64,000 nt of DNA from Gordonibacter sp034932485. Its GTDB lineage: Bacteria > Actinomycetota > Coriobacteriia > Coriobacteriales > Eggerthellaceae. The stretch is taken from assembly GCA_034932485.1 (NCBI GenBank), contig JAYFOQ010000014.1, positions 62,001 to 126,000 of the forward strand, read 5' to 3'. Positions 9,418 through 18,217 of the stretch are shown in pieces. The position numbers and the translations under genes were made by a program. Each line of letters begins with the position of its first letter. The first letter of the stretch is position 1. The notes below the pieces were generated by a model. The model worked only from the letters and a program-made list of their open reading frames with translations. It was not told the DNA's origin and did no database searches.

Positions 9418-9447
9418 TTATTCGTAGCGGGCAGCTGCACCTATAAT
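9418..9447 (+). promoter_or_regulatory. Likely promoter of the YtxH-like gene
   Basis: A perfect -10 box TATAAT lies at 9442-9447, about 35 bases before the ATG of the YtxH-like gene. The best -35 match (TTATTC, 9418-9423) is weak at 18-bp spacing. The ~160 bases between ddl and this site hold nothing else I can name. Confidence 0.45.
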
Positions 9448-9481
9448 GGTCGGATAGATAAACGTCCCTAAGGAGGCAGTT

Positions 9482-10003
9482 ATGGGCAACAAATTCGGAG
9501 CTTTTCTCACCGGCGGTTTAGTCGGCGCTGTTATCGCTCTATTGTATGCGCCCCGTTCGGGCCAGGAGACGCGTGCCCTGGTTACAGATAAGGTGAACAC
9601 CGCATGGGGCGAGGCGCAGAACCTCGGCGCTCAGGCATCCACCAACGCACAGCAGATGTATCAAGATGCTGCCGCCAAAGGCCAGGAGGTTGTGAGCGAT
9701 CTCTCTGCTAAGGGTCACCAAATGTACGATACCGCCAGCGCACGCGTGCAGGAGGCTGCCGATAATATTAAGCCGGTGTTCTCCGAGAAAAATGATGACT
9801 TACGCGAGAAGATTGAAGCCGCGCGTCAGCGTATTGCTTCGCAGGTTGCTAAAAATGCAGAGCAGGCTCACGAGGCAGTAAGCGATAAGATCCCCGTGGC
9901 GGCCGAGGCCACTCAGGATGCGGCCGATACGGCAAAGGATGTTGTCCAGGATGCTACTGAGGTTTTACATGCTGCAAACACTTCGAGTGAGAAGTCGGAA
10001 TAA
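9482..10003 (+). CDS. YtxH-like general-stress envelope protein
   Basis: A 173-residue protein with the YtxH hallmark: a short glycine-rich membrane segment (LTGGLVGAVIALLYAPRSGQETR, ending in the family APxSGxETR motif) followed by a long Ala/Gln/Lys-rich amphipathic helix (repeated A-x-x-x-A/Q spacing) to the C-terminus. Such proteins are small, membrane-associated and often stress-induced; their biochemical role is not known. AAGGAGG precedes the ATG at ideal spacing. A TATAAT -10 box lies about 35 bases upstream. It is followed by the PRC-barrel gene, which has a similar Ala/Lys-rich tail. Confidence 0.85.
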   Translation: MGNKFGAFLTGGLVGAVIALLYAPRSGQETRALVTDKVNTAWGEAQNLGAQASTNAQQMYQDAAAKGQEVVSDLSAKGHQMYDTASARVQEAADNIKPVFSEKNDDLREKIEAARQRIASQVAKNAEQAHEAVSDKIPVAAEATQDAADTAKDVVQDATEVLHAANTSSEKSE

Positions 10004-10219
10004 GTCTTATCTGCGTTTTTAGGGGGGAGCTTTAACAGCTTCCTTGAGATAGAGAGTAGTATCACTTTGTAGTGTATGAAGGTGACGGGCGCGCGATCGG
10101 ACGGAATGGACCGCCTGGTCGGCGTCTGCCACCTCTTTTAGTCTTTGGTGCGAGGTATTTCGGGTGGATATAGCGAAGAGAGCGCAATACGCCTGGTACC
10201 ACGCTCATGTGGGGGAAAC

Positions 10220-11221
10220 ATGACCAAGCATTTAATCACAACTAATGAACTGTCTGGCGTGCGTGTTGTCGGGGGTAAGAAGGGTACTCGCCGTATTGGT
10301 AAGGTACGTCGTTTCGTCTTTCATCCGAAGGAAAAGCGTATCATAGGCTTCATGGTAAAACGCCCTGACCTGTTATGGATGTTCCGCCGTAAAGATATGT
10401 TCGTAGCAATAGATGGCTACGATGTGGTAGATGGGCGTCTGGTGGTGAAGTTGGACTCAGTTGCCACGGACTACCGGGCTACCTGCAAGGCCTTGGGCGT
10501 AAGTTGGGATGATTGCGTACTCTGGGTTGGACTTCCTGTTATAACCGAAGATGGCGACAATTTGGGTATTGTGGGTACGGTTGCGTTTGATAATCGTACG
10601 GGTACTGTCGAGCATCTTATTACCGATAGCGGTGCGGCTGCCAATGCTCTTTTGGGGAGACGTGAAATTCCCGCTGGATTAGTTAAGGGATTTCGCCGAG
10701 GTATGGGTGCGGCCCTTGCTCAGGCGGGCTCGGAAGTCCTTGATGGCGACGAAGCCGTGCTGGGTGCCATTATGGTAGATAACGAGGCCAAGAATCTTAC
10801 TACCGAGGGTGGTCTGGCGGAAAAGGCAGGAGAGGCTACTGCAGTGGTGGCCGACAAAGCCCAGACAGCCATTGATAAAGCGAAGCCTGTTGTAAGTAAT
10901 GCTGCCAAAGTAACAGGCGAGGCGGTTAATAAAGGAGCCTACGCCACAGGCAAACAAATTGCTGCAACTAAGGGCATGTTCTCTGGGTTCAAAGATGAAT
11001 ACAGTAAGGCAAGTGGCAAAAAGCAGTCTGACTCCATGGCTGTCGAGAGGTCGGGGAAGGCCCCCGCTTCGACCTCGGTAAAGAAGACGTCTACGAAAAA
11101 ATCTGTTCCCACTCAGAAGACCGCCGCAGTTAAGAAACAGCCTTCTAAGAAGTCTGTTTCTCAGAAAAACATGTTTTCGGCCTTCAAGGAAGAGTATGAC
11201 AAAGCCCGTAACGATGATTAG
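10220..11221 (+). CDS. PRC-barrel domain protein with duplicated MFSxFK motif
   Basis: 333 residues from ATG 10220, preceded by GGGGGAA; an upstream in-frame extension to 10145 has no good ribosome site. The first half holds PRC-barrel-type beta units (TRRIGKVRRFVFHPKEKRIIGFMV and DNLGIVGTVAFDNRTGTVEHLI), a fold found in RNA-maturation, photosynthetic and stress proteins. The second half is a low-complexity Ala/Lys helix region. Within it a twelve-residue motif occurs twice: MFSGFKDEYSKA at residues 253-264 and MFSAFKEEYDKA at 318-329, the second close to the C-terminus. The motif pair could be a docking site, but that is inference. It probably works with the adjacent YtxH-like protein at the envelope. 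Confidence 0.8.
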   Translation: MTKHLITTNELSGVRVVGGKKGTRRIGKVRRFVFHPKEKRIIGFMVKRPDLLWMFRRKDMFVAIDGYDVVDGRLVVKLDSVATDYRATCKALGVSWDDCVLWVGLPVITEDGDNLGIVGTVAFDNRTGTVEHLITDSGAAANALLGRREIPAGLVKGFRRGMGAALAQAGSEVLDGDEAVLGAIMVDNEAKNLTTEGGLAEKAGEATAVVADKAQTAIDKAKPVVSNAAKVTGEAVNKGAYATGKQIAATKGMFSGFKDEYSKASGKKQSDSMAVERSGKAPASTSVKKTSTKKSVPTQKTAAVKKQPSKKSVSQKNMFSAFKEEYDKARNDD

Positions 11222-11233
11222 CCCGAGGTGCCT

Positions 11234-12045
11234 ATGACACAAAAGCGCGAGTCCCACCACAGACACGAATCTGTCAAAGAAGAACTGCATGAGATACGTG
11301 AAGAGTTGCAAGAGAAAGCCCATCAAGAGACCACCATACGAGGTCGCAAGATGGAGAAGGCAGACATATTCAAGTTCGTGGGGCTTCTAACTTTTTTCGC
11401 GCTCATGATACTCACGTGCGTACTTATATGGCCGCTTCTATCGGATTTATTTCAACCAGGCGGGATACAGCGCATTATTGAGCAGGTTCGCGGCGCAGGC
11501 ATGATAGGGTTTCTTATCCTCCTGGGTATGCAGTTCTTGCAAATTGTTGTGGCGTTTATTCCTGGCGAAGTAGTACAGGTGGCTGCAGGCGTGCTGTATG
11601 GGCCTTGGATTGGGGCCTTGCTTATTCTTATTGGCTGTATCATTTCTAGTGCATTTATTTTGCGCTGGTTCATAAGCTGGGGGCACCTTTTGTGCAGGGT
11701 ATCGTACCCACTAAGTACTTGGAAAAATTTCGTGCATTTGAGAAGTCGGGCAGACTGAATATTGTTGTATTCATCTTGTTTCTTATCCCCGGGCTGCCAA
11801 AAGACGTTTTTACTTATTTGGTTCCGCTTACGGACATAAAGATGAGCACGTTTTTGCTACTGTCCAACATCGGACGAATTCCTGGCATCATTATGTCTAC
11901 ATACGCTGCCGATAAGTTCATTGAGGGAAATTATGCGGAGAGCATTATAGTGTTCCTCGTGGTGGGCGGCATAGGACTTCTTGGCATTATCTTTCAGAAA
12001 CGTATCATGGCATTTTTAGAGAAGCATAGCTATCACCATAAGTAG
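11234..12045 (+). pseudogene. VTT/TVP38-family membrane protein, frameshifted
   Basis: One membrane protein of the VTT (TVP38/TMEM64, SNARE-associated) family is split over two frames. The first part (ATG 11234, good GAGG site) gives a basic coiled N-terminus, a membrane span and the family core FIPGEVVQVAAGVLYGPWIGA, then degenerates after SSAFI. The second part reads FALVHKLGAPFVQGIVPTKYLEKF and continues through LIPGLPKDVFTYLVPLT to a normal C-terminus at 12045. The frames join perfectly if one extra T is supplied in the T-run at 11658-11661. The break is therefore a one-base deletion or a sequencing error. If truly broken, neither half would be a complete transporter-like protein. Confidence 0.8.
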
Positions 12046-12188
12046 GATGCCTTTTGGAGTTTTCGGTAACGAAAAAATGAGGGCTCCCTTAAGGAGATAA
12101 ACGACACGATGACGGTTCGAACGCGCCCTTGCGCGGCCGGATTAGTATGTGGTTAGTAATAAGAAATGCACACAAAGAAAGGCACGTC

Positions 12189-13106
12189 ATGAATGCCAAC
12201 GAATCGAATAATAAGGTCTCTGACGAGGTCATTAGTGCTGAAGCCGAATTCCTTGCGGCGCAAGAGGCGCTCGAAGCGGCGCGTATTCGCCTTGCTGAGT
12301 TAAAATCTATGGCACCTGTTGATTCTCAGGCGCCTGCATCAGAGTTGGCGGAAGCACCTTGCGACGAAGATGAGACCGCAGAGGTAACGGCGGTGGTCGT
12401 CGAGGAAACAACGTCTGAAGATGAGCCGGTTGTTTTTGAGGCCGTAACTGCTTGTACGGTTGGTAATCAGGCGGGTGTTCAAGCTGATCTTAAAACGGAC
12501 AATTCGATGCCGGAAGGGACTTCGTCTCAACCCGCCGCTTCGGTGCCGGAACCCCCAACAGGTGACCCTATTCCCGAGTGGGTGCCCTACTCTACGGCAC
12601 CGAAAGCTGCTCCAGTCTCTGCCGAACCGGCGCCTGTGTCGCAACCGAATCCGGCCCCGACTAACGGGGAGTACCCATCCTATCAGCAGCAGCCGCAGCC
12701 TCAGGCATCGCAGCAGGTCTATGGTGGCTATGTAGCGCCGGGCTACAGTCAGGCACCGCACGCAGGTCCGGGAGCAGTACCTCCGCAGCAGCCCTACTAC
12801 GGATACCAGTATCAGCAGCCTTACTACCAACAACCTTATCCTACGGTGGTGGCATCGAAAGATCATGTGGCCGCAGGTTTGCTTGCTATTTTCCTTGGTC
12901 AATTAGGTATTCATAAATTCTATTTGGGATACAATACGGCTGGATTTATTATGCTTGCGGTTACCATTATAGGAAGTATCTTTACCTTTGGTCTTGCGGC
13001 GGGTGTCATGTGGATTATTGCCATCATTGAAGGTATTCTCTACCTAACCAAGTCTCAGTCGGAGTTTGAGCAAACCTATGTAATTAACAAGCGTGAGTGG
13101 TTCTAA
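12189..13106 (+). CDS. TM2-domain protein with Pro/Gln-rich N-terminal region
   Basis: 305 residues from ATG 12189 (AAAGAAAGG upstream). Residues 1-~45 look like a short coiled coil (EFLAAQEALEAARIRLAEL), followed by ~160 residues of acidic and then Pro/Gln/Tyr-rich low complexity (repeated QQPYY-type units). The C-terminal ~80 residues are a TM2 domain: AAGLLAIFLGQLGIHKFYLG, a second hydrophobic span and a conserved acidic WIIAIIEGI segment. TM2 proteins sit in the membrane with both ends on the same side; their role in bacteria is not established. The upstream 140 bases hold no convincing terminator or promoter. Confidence 0.85.
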   Translation: MNANESNNKVSDEVISAEAEFLAAQEALEAARIRLAELKSMAPVDSQAPASELAEAPCDEDETAEVTAVVVEETTSEDEPVVFEAVTACTVGNQAGVQADLKTDNSMPEGTSSQPAASVPEPPTGDPIPEWVPYSTAPKAAPVSAEPAPVSQPNPAPTNGEYPSYQQQPQPQASQQVYGGYVAPGYSQAPHAGPGAVPPQQPYYGYQYQQPYYQQPYPTVVASKDHVAAGLLAIFLGQLGIHKFYLGYNTAGFIMLAVTIIGSIFTFGLAAGVMWIIAIIEGILYLTKSQSEFEQTYVINKREWF

Positions 13107-13379
13107 TAAATTCGATTATTTCGGGCCGTCGTGACAGTTTACGTTGTGATGGGTAAGGTGTCCCTCATTCGCGCAGTGGTACGCAATAGCGTGCTACTGC
13201 GTTTTTTTGAAACTTGCCGGTTAAGAAGGGTGGGTGCTCTGTGCGAACGGGCTATTTGGTTACCATTCGCAGGGTTTTCCTGTGAAAGGTGCAGGAAAGT
13301 GGCGCTTTTTCGCTAGAATGACGATATCGACAAGGCGGGTTTGCCTTGCCTGCTGAAAGATCCAATAAGGAGGAATACC

Positions 13380-14318
13380 ATGCCCCAAATCACTCGTGAC
13401 CAGGTACGGGTGCCGGCCGATGTTATGCCGGAGTCTCGTGACGAGTACATTGAGAACTACCTGAAGGCCACGCGCGGCACGGGCCGTCTCATGCTGTTTG
13501 CGTGTGACCAGAAGATTGAACATCTCAATAAAGACTTCTACGGCGAGGGTATTGATATTGCGGATGCGGAGCCTGAGCACCTATTCAAGATTGGCGACCA
13601 GGGTGTGTGCGGTGTGTTGGCTGGGCAACGCGGTTTAATCGCACAATACGCAGCCGACTATCCCGAGATCAACTATCTTGTGAAAATGAACTCGAAGACG
13701 AATATTGTGGGCACCAATCAGGAAGATCCTTATTCTCCCCAGCTCTATGACTTGGATGCTGTTCTGGCTATGCGTGAGGCTGGTGTGAACATCGTAGGGT
13801 TGGGCTACACTCTGTATTTGGGTAGTGAGTATGAATCTACCATGTTGGCCGAAGCGGGCGAGCTTATTGCCCAGGCTCATGCAAACGGTCTACTCGTCGT
13901 GTTGTGGATTTATCCGCGCGGTAAAGCGGTTACGGCCGAGAAAGACCCGGCGCTTATCGCGGGTGCCGCAGGTGTGGCGCTTTGTCTCGGCGCAGACTTT
14001 GTGAAGGTGAACCCGCCCAGTGCGAGCGAAGATGCAACGTCCGCCGAGAACCTGAAGATTGCCTCCATGGCAGCTGGTCGCACCGGCCTGGTATGCGCTG
14101 GCGGCTCTACCGTTGATGCTGAAACGTTCCTTAGCCAGCTATATGACCAAATTCACGTCGGTGGTGCCACCGGTAATGCTACAGGTCGTAATATTCATCA
14201 GCGTTCGCTGGATGAAGCAGTTCGTCTGACAAAGGCTATCAGCGCTATTACGCTGGCCGATTATTCTGTTGCTGATGCACTTGCCGTCTTTAAGGGTGAA
14301 AAGGAATTCTCGCTGTAA
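13380..14318 (+). CDS. Class I fructose-bisphosphate aldolase (DhnA/FbaB-like)
   Basis: 312 residues from ATG 13380, preceded by AATAAGGAGGAA. A Schiff-base aldolase of the archaeal/bacterial DhnA family, with FACDQKIEHLNKDF near the N-terminus, LLVVLWIYPRGKAV, the expected Schiff-base lysine in GADFVKVNPPS and the phosphate-binding run CAGGSTVDAETFL plus GGATGNATGRNIHQR. It would split fructose 1,6-bisphosphate in glycolysis or form it in gluconeogenesis. A related aldolase such as an LsrF-type enzyme cannot be excluded, but family and fold are clear. The 270 bases upstream hold no gene. A terminator hairpin follows the stop. Confidence 0.88.
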   Translation: MPQITRDQVRVPADVMPESRDEYIENYLKATRGTGRLMLFACDQKIEHLNKDFYGEGIDIADAEPEHLFKIGDQGVCGVLAGQRGLIAQYAADYPEINYLVKMNSKTNIVGTNQEDPYSPQLYDLDAVLAMREAGVNIVGLGYTLYLGSEYESTMLAEAGELIAQAHANGLLVVLWIYPRGKAVTAEKDPALIAGAAGVALCLGADFVKVNPPSASEDATSAENLKIASMAAGRTGLVCAGGSTVDAETFLSQLYDQIHVGGATGNATGRNIHQRSLDEAVRLTKAISAITLADYSVADALAVFKGEKEFSL

Positions 14319-14350
14319 GGTTATTTCCTTCTTACGGGTGGTATTTCTTC

Positions 14351-14374
14351 AAACGGGTCCTTCGGGGCCCGTTT
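14351..14374 (+). terminator. Hairpin terminator after the aldolase gene
   Basis: A 10-bp stem (AAACGGGTCC with GGGGCCCGTTT, one G-T pair) closes over a TTCG-like loop 33 bases after the aldolase stop. The following sequence is T-rich but interrupted by G, so efficiency is uncertain. Confidence 0.7.
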
Positions 14375-14525
14375 GTTGTGTGCTGTATTCTTTTGCACGT
14401 TTTACCGGTTTTTGGTTGTCCCACTTCCGTTTAGCGGTCTCCATCCCAAGTGGCATTGCATCTCCATTGATTAACAGTAAACCAACAGGAGATATTAGCT
14501 TATTAAGAATTAGTATCAATAAGTA

Positions 14526-14554
14526 TTTACTTTCTAATAAAATCTCGCTATAGT
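14526..14554 (+). promoter_or_regulatory. Probable katA promoter with overlapping inverted repeat
   Basis: TTTACT (14526-14531) and TATAGT (14549-14554) are separated by exactly 17 bp in an AT-rich stretch upstream of catalase. The octamer ATAGTGCA (14550-14557) overlaps the -10 box, and its exact inverse TGCACTAT occurs at 14602-14609 just before the start codon. This could be an operator pair or a stem in the leader RNA. I see no clear PerR or Fur box. Confidence 0.55.
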
Positions 14555-14625
14555 GCAATTCATGATCACGAATAGGCGATCTTCATTAAGGAATTTATTT
14601 CTGCACTATGAGAGAGGATAGGCTT

Positions 14626-16173
14626 ATGGCACCTGATACTACGAAACTTACCAATGAGGTCGGCAACCCTGTTGCTGATAATAATCACACGCTCACGGCA
14701 GGCGAGCGTGGCCCTATGATGCTCCAAGATAATTGGATGATCGAGAAGTTGGCTCATTTCGATCGCGAGGTTATTCCCGAGCGACGCATGCATGCGAAAG
14801 GGTCGGGTGCGTTCGGCACGTTTAAAGTTACCGGCGATATTAGCGAGTACACAAAGGCTAAGGTACTTCAGCCTCATGCTGAGTCCGAAGTATTTGTACG
14901 TTTCTCCACCGTTGCCGGTGAGCGCGGTGCCGCCGATGCCGAGCGCGACATTCGTGGCTTTGCCATGAAATTTTACACGCCTGATGGCAATTGGGATTTG
15001 GTGGGTAATAACACGCCGGTGTTCTTCTTGCGCGACCCCAAAAAATTCATCGACCTTAACCATGTGGTGAAGCGCGATCCCCATACCAATATGCATTCAC
15101 CACAATCGAACTGGGATTTTTGGTCGAGTTTACCTGAGGCGTTGCACCAGGTAACCATTGTCATGTCTGATCGAGGCATTCCCGCCAGCTATCGTCACAT
15201 GCATGGCTTCGGCAGCCATACCTATAGCTTGATTGATGAAAACAATAAGCGTACTTGGGTAAAGTTTCATTTGAAAACAGAGCAGGGTATTAAAAATCTT
15301 ACGAATGAAGAAGCCGCACAAATTGTTGCGGGAGACCGTGAAAGCCACCAGCGCGATCTCTTTAACGCTATCGAACGTGGAGATTTCCCTCGTTGGCGTT
15401 TCTGCATTCAGATTATGGATGAAGCTACAGCGAAAAATTACAAGGAGAACCCCTTCGACATTACGAAGACTTGGAGTCAAAAGGAATTCCCGCTTATCGA
15501 GGTAGGTGTTTTAGAGCTTAACCGCAATCCGGAAAACTATTTTGCCGATGTAGAGCAGGCGGCGTTTGCCCCAACACATTTGGTGCCAGGTATTGGGTTG
15601 TCTCCCGACAAGCTTCTGCAGGGCCGCTTGTTTGCTTATGGTGATGCACAGCGCTATCGCCTGGGCGTAAATCATAATCATATTCCGGTTAACAAGCCTC
15701 GTTGTCCTTATGCAGAATTCCATCGTGATGGTCAGATGCGCACCGATGGTAACTTTGGTGGCACCATTGGATATGAGCCCAACAGCTACGGTCAGTGGCA
15801 ACAGCAAGCCGATGCGGCAGAACCGCCTATGGATCTGTTTGGCCCCATGGATGCGTGGGATCCTGCCGACGATCCTACTGACGACACCTTCTATCAACCG
15901 GGCAATTTGTATCGCCTTATGGAGGAGGACAAGAGAGCTGCGCTTATTGCCAACACCGCAGCTGATATTGCTCCGGTGACGGATAATATAAAGTATCGTC
16001 ATGCCGCGCATTGCTACAAGGCCGACGTGGAATATGGTGCGCGTTTGGCGGAAGCCCTTACGCTTGACATAGATCGCGTGGCAGAACTTGCTGCGATGAC
16101 GCATGAAGAGCGTATGGCTGCTACAGGACAAGCGGTTCCTGCTCGCAAGAAGGGTGGAGTTGCTAGGATGTAA
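14626..16173 (+). CDS. katA: Haem catalase (small-subunit, clade 3 type)
   Basis: 515 residues from ATG 14626 (GAGAGGAT upstream; an in-frame ATG at 14608 is less well placed). A monofunctional catalase that breaks hydrogen peroxide into water and oxygen. The catalytic His56 (RRMHAKGSGAFGTF), Asn129 (GNNTPVFF) and the haem-ligand Tyr338 (RLFAYGDAQRYRLG) are all present with the spacing known for the family. No signal peptide is visible, so it acts in the cytoplasm. In a strict anaerobe this pairs naturally with the cytochrome bd and rubrerythrin genes in this window. A good promoter precedes it. Confidence 0.97.
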   Translation: MAPDTTKLTNEVGNPVADNNHTLTAGERGPMMLQDNWMIEKLAHFDREVIPERRMHAKGSGAFGTFKVTGDISEYTKAKVLQPHAESEVFVRFSTVAGERGAADAERDIRGFAMKFYTPDGNWDLVGNNTPVFFLRDPKKFIDLNHVVKRDPHTNMHSPQSNWDFWSSLPEALHQVTIVMSDRGIPASYRHMHGFGSHTYSLIDENNKRTWVKFHLKTEQGIKNLTNEEAAQIVAGDRESHQRDLFNAIERGDFPRWRFCIQIMDEATAKNYKENPFDITKTWSQKEFPLIEVGVLELNRNPENYFADVEQAAFAPTHLVPGIGLSPDKLLQGRLFAYGDAQRYRLGVNHNHIPVNKPRCPYAEFHRDGQMRTDGNFGGTIGYEPNSYGQWQQQADAAEPPMDLFGPMDAWDPADDPTDDTFYQPGNLYRLMEEDKRAALIANTAADIAPVTDNIKYRHAAHCYKADVEYGARLAEALTLDIDRVAELAAMTHEERMAATGQAVPARKKGGVARM

Positions 16174-16371
16174 ATCTTTGTGTGACATACTGAGTTACGA
16201 CGCGCCCGTTCCATTGAGTTACTACTGCTTACTTAAACCAAGCATATAGTTTTGCAGTGCATACTCGCTTCACCTTCTTGGATGGAGCGAGCATTTTCCT
16301 AACAAGACATTTTCTTTGTGAGGGAAAGTACCTTTGTTTTTATTTGACCTGAAGATTGGGGTTTAATGATA

Positions 16372-16408
16372 AAAACAGCCGAAACCTACGAAAGGTTTCG
16401 GCTGTTTT
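16372..16408. terminator. Bidirectional terminator between katA and tRNA-Leu
   Basis: A perfect 15-bp stem (AAAACAGCCGAAACC and its inverse) closes over a seven-base loop, with A-rich and T-rich flanks that work in both directions. It can end transcripts from katA on the + strand and from the tRNA gene on the - strand. Confidence 0.9.
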
Positions 16409-16449
16409 AATTGAGGCAACTTTTGATAAGGTCGCCTCCTAATTGCGGA

Positions 16450-16533
16450 TGGTGCCCGAGGCGAGAGTCGAACTCGCACGTCGTTAGACAACGGTTTTTG
16501 AGACCGCCGCGTCTGCCATTCCGCCACTCGGGC
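16450..16533 (-). tRNA. tRNA-Leu (CAA)
   Basis: The - strand folds into a class II tRNA of 84 bases with CCA encoded. The acceptor stem is GCCCGAG/CTCGGGC, the anticodon stem is GCGGT/ACCGT, and the loop CTCAAAA carries anticodon CAA (bases 16498-16500 on the + strand), reading UUG. It has a long variable arm and a TTCGACT T-loop. All stems pair well, so identity is secure. Confidence 0.96.
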
Positions 16534-16732
16534 GCAACACGAAAGTATACCGGATGCTTTGCCCCCCGTCGAGTAAAAAATACTATTGATATGAGGCCAC
16601 AGCCAGTCAACATATATATGATGATCTGGCGCGCTCGTTCTGTATGTCGCATAATAGAAAAATCGTCGGCTTACGGCAGTATCTCTGCTGTACGGCCCCG
16701 CAATATGCTGGACATAAGAGAGGGAAATTATT

Positions 16733-18145
16733 ATGGAACATGCTGAGCTGACAAAAAAGATAGATGCGTATCTCGAGGAAAACTGGGATGCGATGGTGGA
16801 TGACATAGCTATGCTGGTGCGTATTCCTAGTTTTGAAGAGCTTGACAAGAAAACAGAGGGCGCTCCGTTTGGCCCTGGTCCTAAAAAGGCGCTTACCGCC
16901 GCACTTGACTTGGCTTCTCGCATGGGGTTTGCCACCCATGATGCCGAGGGCTATATCGGTTTCGCCGACTTCCCTGGCAAAACCGACACGCAGCTTGGCA
17001 TTATTGGTCATATGGATGTAGTTCCGGCTGGTCCTGGTTGGACGTTTGAACCCTATGAGGTTACTCGCAAGGATGGCTACCTTATGGGTCGCGGTACCCT
17101 TGACGATAAGGGCCCCAGTATTATGGCCTTGCACGCTATGAAATTCTGGAAAGATCAGGGTGTCGAATTCCCTTACACCATCCGTTTCTTGTTTGGCGCA
17201 AATGAAGAATCTGGTATGGCTGATGTGGCGTATTATCACGAGCATTATGAGGATCCAGCCTTCTTATTTACGCCCGATGCCGAGTTCCCCGTGTGCTACG
17301 GCGAGAAGGGTGGCTTCGATGGAGTTATTACGAGTAAGCCTATCGAGGAGTGCGCGCGCGTTATCGTCGAGTTTGAGGGTGGTGCTGCTACGAATGCGGT
17401 GCCGGGTATTGCTCATGCTATCGTAAAGGCAGAGGCGAAGGAGCTGCCAAATGCCGAGCGTATAACGGTGACCGAAGCAGGTCCCGGCTTGGCGCGCCTT
17501 GAGGCTGCTGGCAAGGGCGCGCATGCCTCCACCCCCGATGAGGGGGTTAACGCGATTGGCCTTCTGGTGGATTATCTGTTGGAGAACGGTTTGTGCGGCA
17601 CCGACGAGCGAGCTTTCTTAGAGCTGGATCAAAAGTTATTGAATCATACCGATGGTAGTGGTGTGGGAATTAAAACCGAAGACGAATACTTTGGTCCCCT
17701 CACGGTTATTGGGGGTACGATTACCATCGATAATAACTGCTTTGTTCAAACGATGGACAGTCGCTTCCCCACGTCTATTACGGGTGATGATATCGCCGAG
17801 CATATGGGTAGTTTGGCTGAAGAAATTGGTGGTACGTTTGAGAACACCTTGCTTATGGTTCCCTTTTTGGTAAAACCGGAATCTCCCGTAATTCAAGCAT
17901 TACTGAACGCATACAATGAAGCAACTGGTGAAGATGCTAAACCCTTTACTATGGGTGGCGGCACGTATGCCCGTGAGTTCAAGAGCGGCGCCAGCTTTGG
18001 CCCTGAGAAACCTTGGCTGAAAAATCCTGAGTGGGTGGGCATGATGCATGGTCCTGATGAGGGCGTGAGCGAAGACCTTCTGAAGCAGTCGTTTAAGATA
18101 TATGCGCTTACCCTCGACAAGCTGATGCAGCTTGATTTGAAGTAG
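16733..18145 (+). CDS. M20-family dipeptidase (PepV/Sapep-like)
   Basis: A 470-residue cytoplasmic zinc peptidase that would release amino acids from dipeptides with a free N-terminus. The metal site is readable: His in GHMDVVPAG with the Asp two residues later, Asp in GRGTLDDKG, the Glu pair in GANEESG, and Asp in FTPDAEFPVCYGEKGG; the GGGTYAREF and MHGPDE segments supply the last contacts. The large inserted lid domain gives the length typical of PepV rather than of shorter M20 deacylases. The ATG has AGAGAGGG upstream. Amino-acid catabolism of this sort suits an asaccharolytic anaerobe, which is inference. A strong terminator follows. Confidence 0.92.
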   Translation: MEHAELTKKIDAYLEENWDAMVDDIAMLVRIPSFEELDKKTEGAPFGPGPKKALTAALDLASRMGFATHDAEGYIGFADFPGKTDTQLGIIGHMDVVPAGPGWTFEPYEVTRKDGYLMGRGTLDDKGPSIMALHAMKFWKDQGVEFPYTIRFLFGANEESGMADVAYYHEHYEDPAFLFTPDAEFPVCYGEKGGFDGVITSKPIEECARVIVEFEGGAATNAVPGIAHAIVKAEAKELPNAERITVTEAGPGLARLEAAGKGAHASTPDEGVNAIGLLVDYLLENGLCGTDERAFLELDQKLLNHTDGSGVGIKTEDEYFGPLTVIGGTITIDNNCFVQTMDSRFPTSITGDDIAEHMGSLAEEIGGTFENTLLMVPFLVKPESPVIQALLNAYNEATGEDAKPFTMGGGTYAREFKSGASFGPEKPWLKNPEWVGMMHGPDEGVSEDLLKQSFKIYALTLDKLMQLDLK

Positions 18146-18165
18146 AGTTAGAACGTTGATGCATT

Positions 18166-18202
18166 CCCCCGATTCTTATTTAAGGGTCGGGGGCTCTTTT
18201 TT
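18166..18202 (+). terminator. Rho-independent terminator after the dipeptidase
   Basis: A seven-bp GC stem (CCCCCGA with TCGGGGG) is followed by CTCTTTTTT, twenty bases after the stop codon. It lies only 16 bases before the phosphatase start, so the phosphatase is either read through from here or served by a promoter inside the preceding gene. Confidence 0.85.
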
Positions 18203-18217
18203 GAAAGGATTCTCGCA

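Noticed and set aside
10679..11326. 215-codon antisense frame over the PRC-barrel and VTT genes
   Set aside because: It is the complement of Lys/Ala-rich codons (giving Leu/Phe/Arg runs) and crosses a gene boundary; no start signal.
11650..11665. Programmed ribosomal frameshift in the VTT gene
   Set aside because: The codons TTT ATT TTG do not form a slippery heptamer for a -1 shift, and no downstream structure is evident.
11692..12045. Second half of the VTT protein as a separate gene from GTG 11692
   Set aside because: No ribosome site, and the sequence upstream in that frame continues the family (FALVHKLGAPF), so it is the downstream part of one broken gene.
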